Source: Allobosea sp. 47.2.35 (GTDB lineage: Bacteria; Pseudomonadota; Alphaproteobacteria; Rhizobiales; Beijerinckiaceae). From it: a stretch of 32,989 bases of DNA. The DNA is taken from positions 1 to 32,989 of the forward strand of contig NZ_JANLGI010000031.1 in assembly GCF_024655635.1 (NCBI RefSeq). Reading direction: 5' to 3'. Below the pieces are notes generated by a model that was given only the letters and a program-made list of their open reading frames with translations, did not search any database and had not been told where the DNA came from. How positions within the stretch are numbered: the first letter of the stretch is position 1; every line of letters begins with the position of its first letter. The translations under genes and the position numbers were made by a program. This document shows, one piece after another, positions 30,704 to 32,989 of the stretch.

Positions 30704-32136
30704 AGAAGCTGGTCGAACGTCTTTGGCCTGATACGGTCGCCAGCCGCGCTATTATGGTCCTGGTGGCGGCGCTCCTGGCCTTCCACCTGCTCGGCTTCTG
30801 GGCCTATCGCGTCGGCATCGAGAGTCTTGCGATCGCGGCACGCGACCGCGGGCTCGCAGAGCATATCGTCTCGATCAAGCGCGCAATCGCCAGCGCCCCC
30901 GCCGGACAAGAGCGAGACCGTGCCGCGCATGACCTGTCGAGCGCCAGCCTTGAGGTTCACTGGAGCAAAGTCAGCCTGGTGCTCGGCAACGCGCCAGCGA
31001 CGGAACGAGCCCAGATCATGGAAGCGCGCCTCAAGGAGATGGCGCCCGAACTTGCCACAGAGTCATTCCGGGTCGGCTTCGCGGATGACGGTGCCTTGGG
31101 AAGTGGAAATGCCGATGCCTACCGGCACATGATGCTAGTCTCGGTGCGGCTCCATGACGGCTCCTGGGTCAATTTCTCCTCGTCGGCTCTCGGAGCGAGC
31201 CAGCATATCGACTGGAGCGTAGTCGCGGTCACGATCTGCTTCGGCGTCGGCATCGTCGTCGTCGCCTTGCTGCTGCTGCGCTGGGCGACCCGGCCGCTGC
31301 GGGACCTTGCCGTCGCGGCCGAGCGCTTCAGCCTTGACCAGACACCTCAGTTGCTTCCCGAGCACGGCCCGATCGAGGTGCGCCGGGCGGCGCGAGCCTT
31401 CAACACCATGCGCGAGCGCATCCAGCGTCTCGTCACGGAGCGCATGCAGGCGATGGCCGCGGTCTCGCATGATCTACGCACACCCATCACACGACTGCGG
31501 CTCCGTTCGGAACTCCTCGACGACGTAGCGACCCGCGATTTGATCGACGCCGATCTCGGGGAGATGGAGGCGATGATCGACTCGACGCTGGAATATCTGC
31601 GTGGCGGCGTCTCCAGCGAAGTGATCCGGCCGATCGACCTCGCCTCGGTCATTGAGACCATCGTCGATGAGCATATTGATCAGGGACATCGGGTCTCGTT
31701 GACGGGGCTCGCCTCCGCTCCGGTGTTGGGACGCGTCCTGTCCCTCAAACGCGCCTTCTCCAACATTATCAGCAATGCGATCAAATATGGCGAGACGGCC
31801 AGTGTCACGATTTCGGAGATCGATTACCACCTCATTATCACCGTCGAAGACGAAGGCCCGGGCATTCCACAAGCAGATATGGAGCGGGTGTTTCAGCCTT
31901 TCGTCCGGCTCGAGGAATCCCGTGGACGGGAGACTGGCGGCACGGGCTTGGGGCTCACCATCGCAGCATCAGTGATCCAGACTCATGGCGGGCACATCAG
32001 TTTGGCGAACCGCGCGAACGGCGGCTTATGCGTAACGATCACTTTGTCGAAAGCGGATCAAATCAAAGCCCGCCCGCCAAATACCACTTCCGGATCGTCG
32101 ACCGATGGCGCCGATCCTGAAAGGCAGATCGCATAA
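30700..32136 (+). CDS. EnvZ-type sensor histidine kinase
   Basis: A 478-residue membrane kinase. Helix 1 (about 17-39) and helix 2 (172-194) flank a periplasmic sensor of about 130 residues without an evident metal-ligand cluster. A HAMP segment (195-246) leads to the HisKA domain with His257 in AAVSHDLRTPITRLRLRSEL, then the ATPase domain: NIISNAIKYGE (N box), VEDEGPGIP (G1) and GGTGLGLTIA (G2). The start is TTG 30700, which overlaps the regulator stop (TTGA) and has AGAGGG about 10 bases upstream; no ATG fits. The C-terminal tail after ITLSKADQ is low-complexity. It should phosphorylate the adjacent regulator. Confidence 0.9.
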   Translation: MKKLVERLWPDTVASRAIMVLVAALLAFHLLGFWAYRVGIESLAIAARDRGLAEHIVSIKRAIASAPAGQERDRAAHDLSSASLEVHWSKVSLVLGNAPATERAQIMEARLKEMAPELATESFRVGFADDGALGSGNADAYRHMMLVSVRLHDGSWVNFSSSALGASQHIDWSVVAVTICFGVGIVVVALLLLRWATRPLRDLAVAAERFSLDQTPQLLPEHGPIEVRRAARAFNTMRERIQRLVTERMQAMAAVSHDLRTPITRLRLRSELLDDVATRDLIDADLGEMEAMIDSTLEYLRGGVSSEVIRPIDLASVIETIVDEHIDQGHRVSLTGLASAPVLGRVLSLKRAFSNIISNAIKYGETASVTISEIDYHLIITVEDEGPGIPQADMERVFQPFVRLEESRGRETGGTGLGLTIAASVIQTHGGHISLANRANGGLCVTITLSKADQIKARPPNTTSGSSTDGADPERQIA

Positions 32137-32323
32137 GCAGCTGCACAGAGTTCTGCGCCGCATTTCGAATGCTGAGATCGAGGCTCATTCCGTTGGGCAA
32201 ATGCGAATTGACATCGCTGAAAACGCCATCGAAGGCGCGGGTGCAAAACAGGGTTTCCGGACCGAGCCCGGTATCCGGCAAAGGCTGTCACAGAAATGCA
32301 GGTCGAATCCGCCCATTGATTGA

Positions 32324-32953
32324 TCAGACCTCAACGACGCAAAGAGGATCGAACCATCGATTCTCTCGATCGCCGTGCAGATTGGGGTAACCGGCCTGGT
32401 TGGCTAAAACGCGCGTGCGTCCCACCCTGTAGTCGTGCGATCCGTGATCATGGCCATGGATCCAGAGGTCTGGCTGGTAGTCCTCGATCAGGGCACTCAG
32501 ATCCGAGACGAAGGCCGGCGACAGCGCGCTGCCCTGGTGTCTTGGCTGAACCGATTGTGGGTGTGGCGCGTGGTGCGTGACCACAACGGTCGGCCCCTCG
32601 TGCGCCTTCGCAAGCTCGCTGCGAATGAAAGCGAGATCGAGCCGGTGTTCGGCCGCGGCATGCCAGGGCATGAAGCGGCTATAGTGACCGCTGTCCTCGC
32701 GATAGCGAATGAGTCTGTGATCGTTCAGCTCCTGCCCGGCAAATACCATCGACGGCTTAGGCGTCCCGAGGAGGCGATAGTCGGTCCATAATACGCAGCC
32801 GACAAAGCGGACACCATTGATGACGACAGTGCGGCGGGCGAGCAACTCTATCCCCGCTGCCCTGGCTGCTTCTCTGCCAGCGGCGAGGCTCGACTTCATC
32901 TCGCAGCCGTAGAATTCGTGATTCCCAGGTACATAATGTGAGATCGCCTGCAA
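32324..32953 (-). pseudogene. Metallophosphoesterase lacking its N-terminal motif
   Basis: About 209 residues of a calcineurin-like phosphoesterase can be read: HYVPGNHEFYG (GNHE metal-binding motif), VVVTHHAPHP (metal His) and LWIHGHDHGSHDY (GHDH). The first block expected in this family (D-x-H followed about 30 residues later by GD), which holds half of the metal ligands, is missing. The frame opens only from a TTG at 32953 without a ribosome site, and an in-frame TAA lies 24 bases further upstream, close to the window edge. Either a frameshift or deletion removed the start, or the gene is a remnant. Another frame just upstream reads ANIAGDL, perhaps a trace of the missing block. Confidence 0.6.
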
Positions 32954-32989
32954 TGTTGGCCCCGTTGGGGGCGGTTATCGCTTTGAAGG

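Noticed and set aside
32122..32236. Minus-strand peptide FDGVFSDVNSHLPNGMSLDL that faintly recalls a receiver domain
   Set aside because: The match is short, overlaps the kinase gene end, and lacks the other receiver motifs. I cannot separate it from chance. The rest of 32137-32323 shows nothing clear.
1..32989. Search by eye for tRNA, rRNA, CRISPR repeats, transposases, integrases and toxin-antitoxin pairs
   Set aside because: None could be supported. The Rap1a/Tai-like protein at 24925-25314 has no partner effector gene beside it.

Overview
The window looks like chromosomal or large-replicon DNA of an alphaproteobacterium of the order Hyphomicrobiales (Rhizobiales), possibly close to Bosea. 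This is inferred from the GC-rich codon use, the AapJQMP-type amino-acid ABC transporter, the Tat-exported copper proteins and the alphaproteobacterial style of several small proteins. No tRNA, rRNA, CRISPR array, transposase or phage gene was seen.

Layout. (1) 1-650: the tail of a DUF305 protein and a small secreted protein. (2) 737-5357, minus strand, visibly more A/T-rich: a cassette of WcbI-TPR protein, FkbH-type HAD protein, acyl carrier protein and a YflT-like protein. It may make or transfer a glyceryl or acyl unit on a carrier protein. (3) 5497-15139, minus strand: a long copper operon read from a CueR-type promoter (15109-15139). Its order is copZ, copA, cytochrome b561, a Cys-rich secreted protein, a FixH/YtkA-like protein, cusB, cusA, a 37-residue membrane peptide and a DUF411 protein. 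Stem-loops lie between several of these genes. (4) 15291-15647: a small plus-strand membrane protein diverging from copZ. (5) 15779-21151, minus strand: metC-aapJQMP, with a divergent LysR regulator at 21231-22139. (6) 22140-22979: a scar holding a truncated membrane-protein start and a broken SCO1/SenC gene that has lost its copper-binding CxxxC. (7) 22979-25602: an orphan Rieske protein, an ABC membrane domain without an ATPase, and two small Cys-containing secreted proteins. (8) 25755-29761, minus strand: a second copper operon of a small lipoprotein, TolC-like outer-membrane lipoprotein, multicopper oxidase, cupredoxin and CusF-like protein. It diverges from an OmpR/EnvZ-type two-component pair (29939-32136). 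(9) 32324-32953: a metallophosphoesterase that appears to lack its N-terminus.

How the genes fit together. The two copper operons look complementary. The CueR-type operon carries cytosolic capture (CopZ), inner-membrane export (CopA) and the CusBA pump. The two-component-linked operon carries the outer-membrane channel, periplasmic oxidase, cupredoxin and CusF. A complete CusCBA-like tripartite pump would therefore need products of both operons, which lie about 17 kb apart on either side of an amino-acid uptake locus and a decayed respiratory/copper-assembly segment.

The most unusual items are the WcbI-TPR/FkbH/ACP cassette, the two-part copper system with intercistronic hairpins, the GTTACA-N4-GTTACA repeats shared by the regulator promoter and the orphan Rieske promoter, and the degraded SCO1 next to that Rieske gene.
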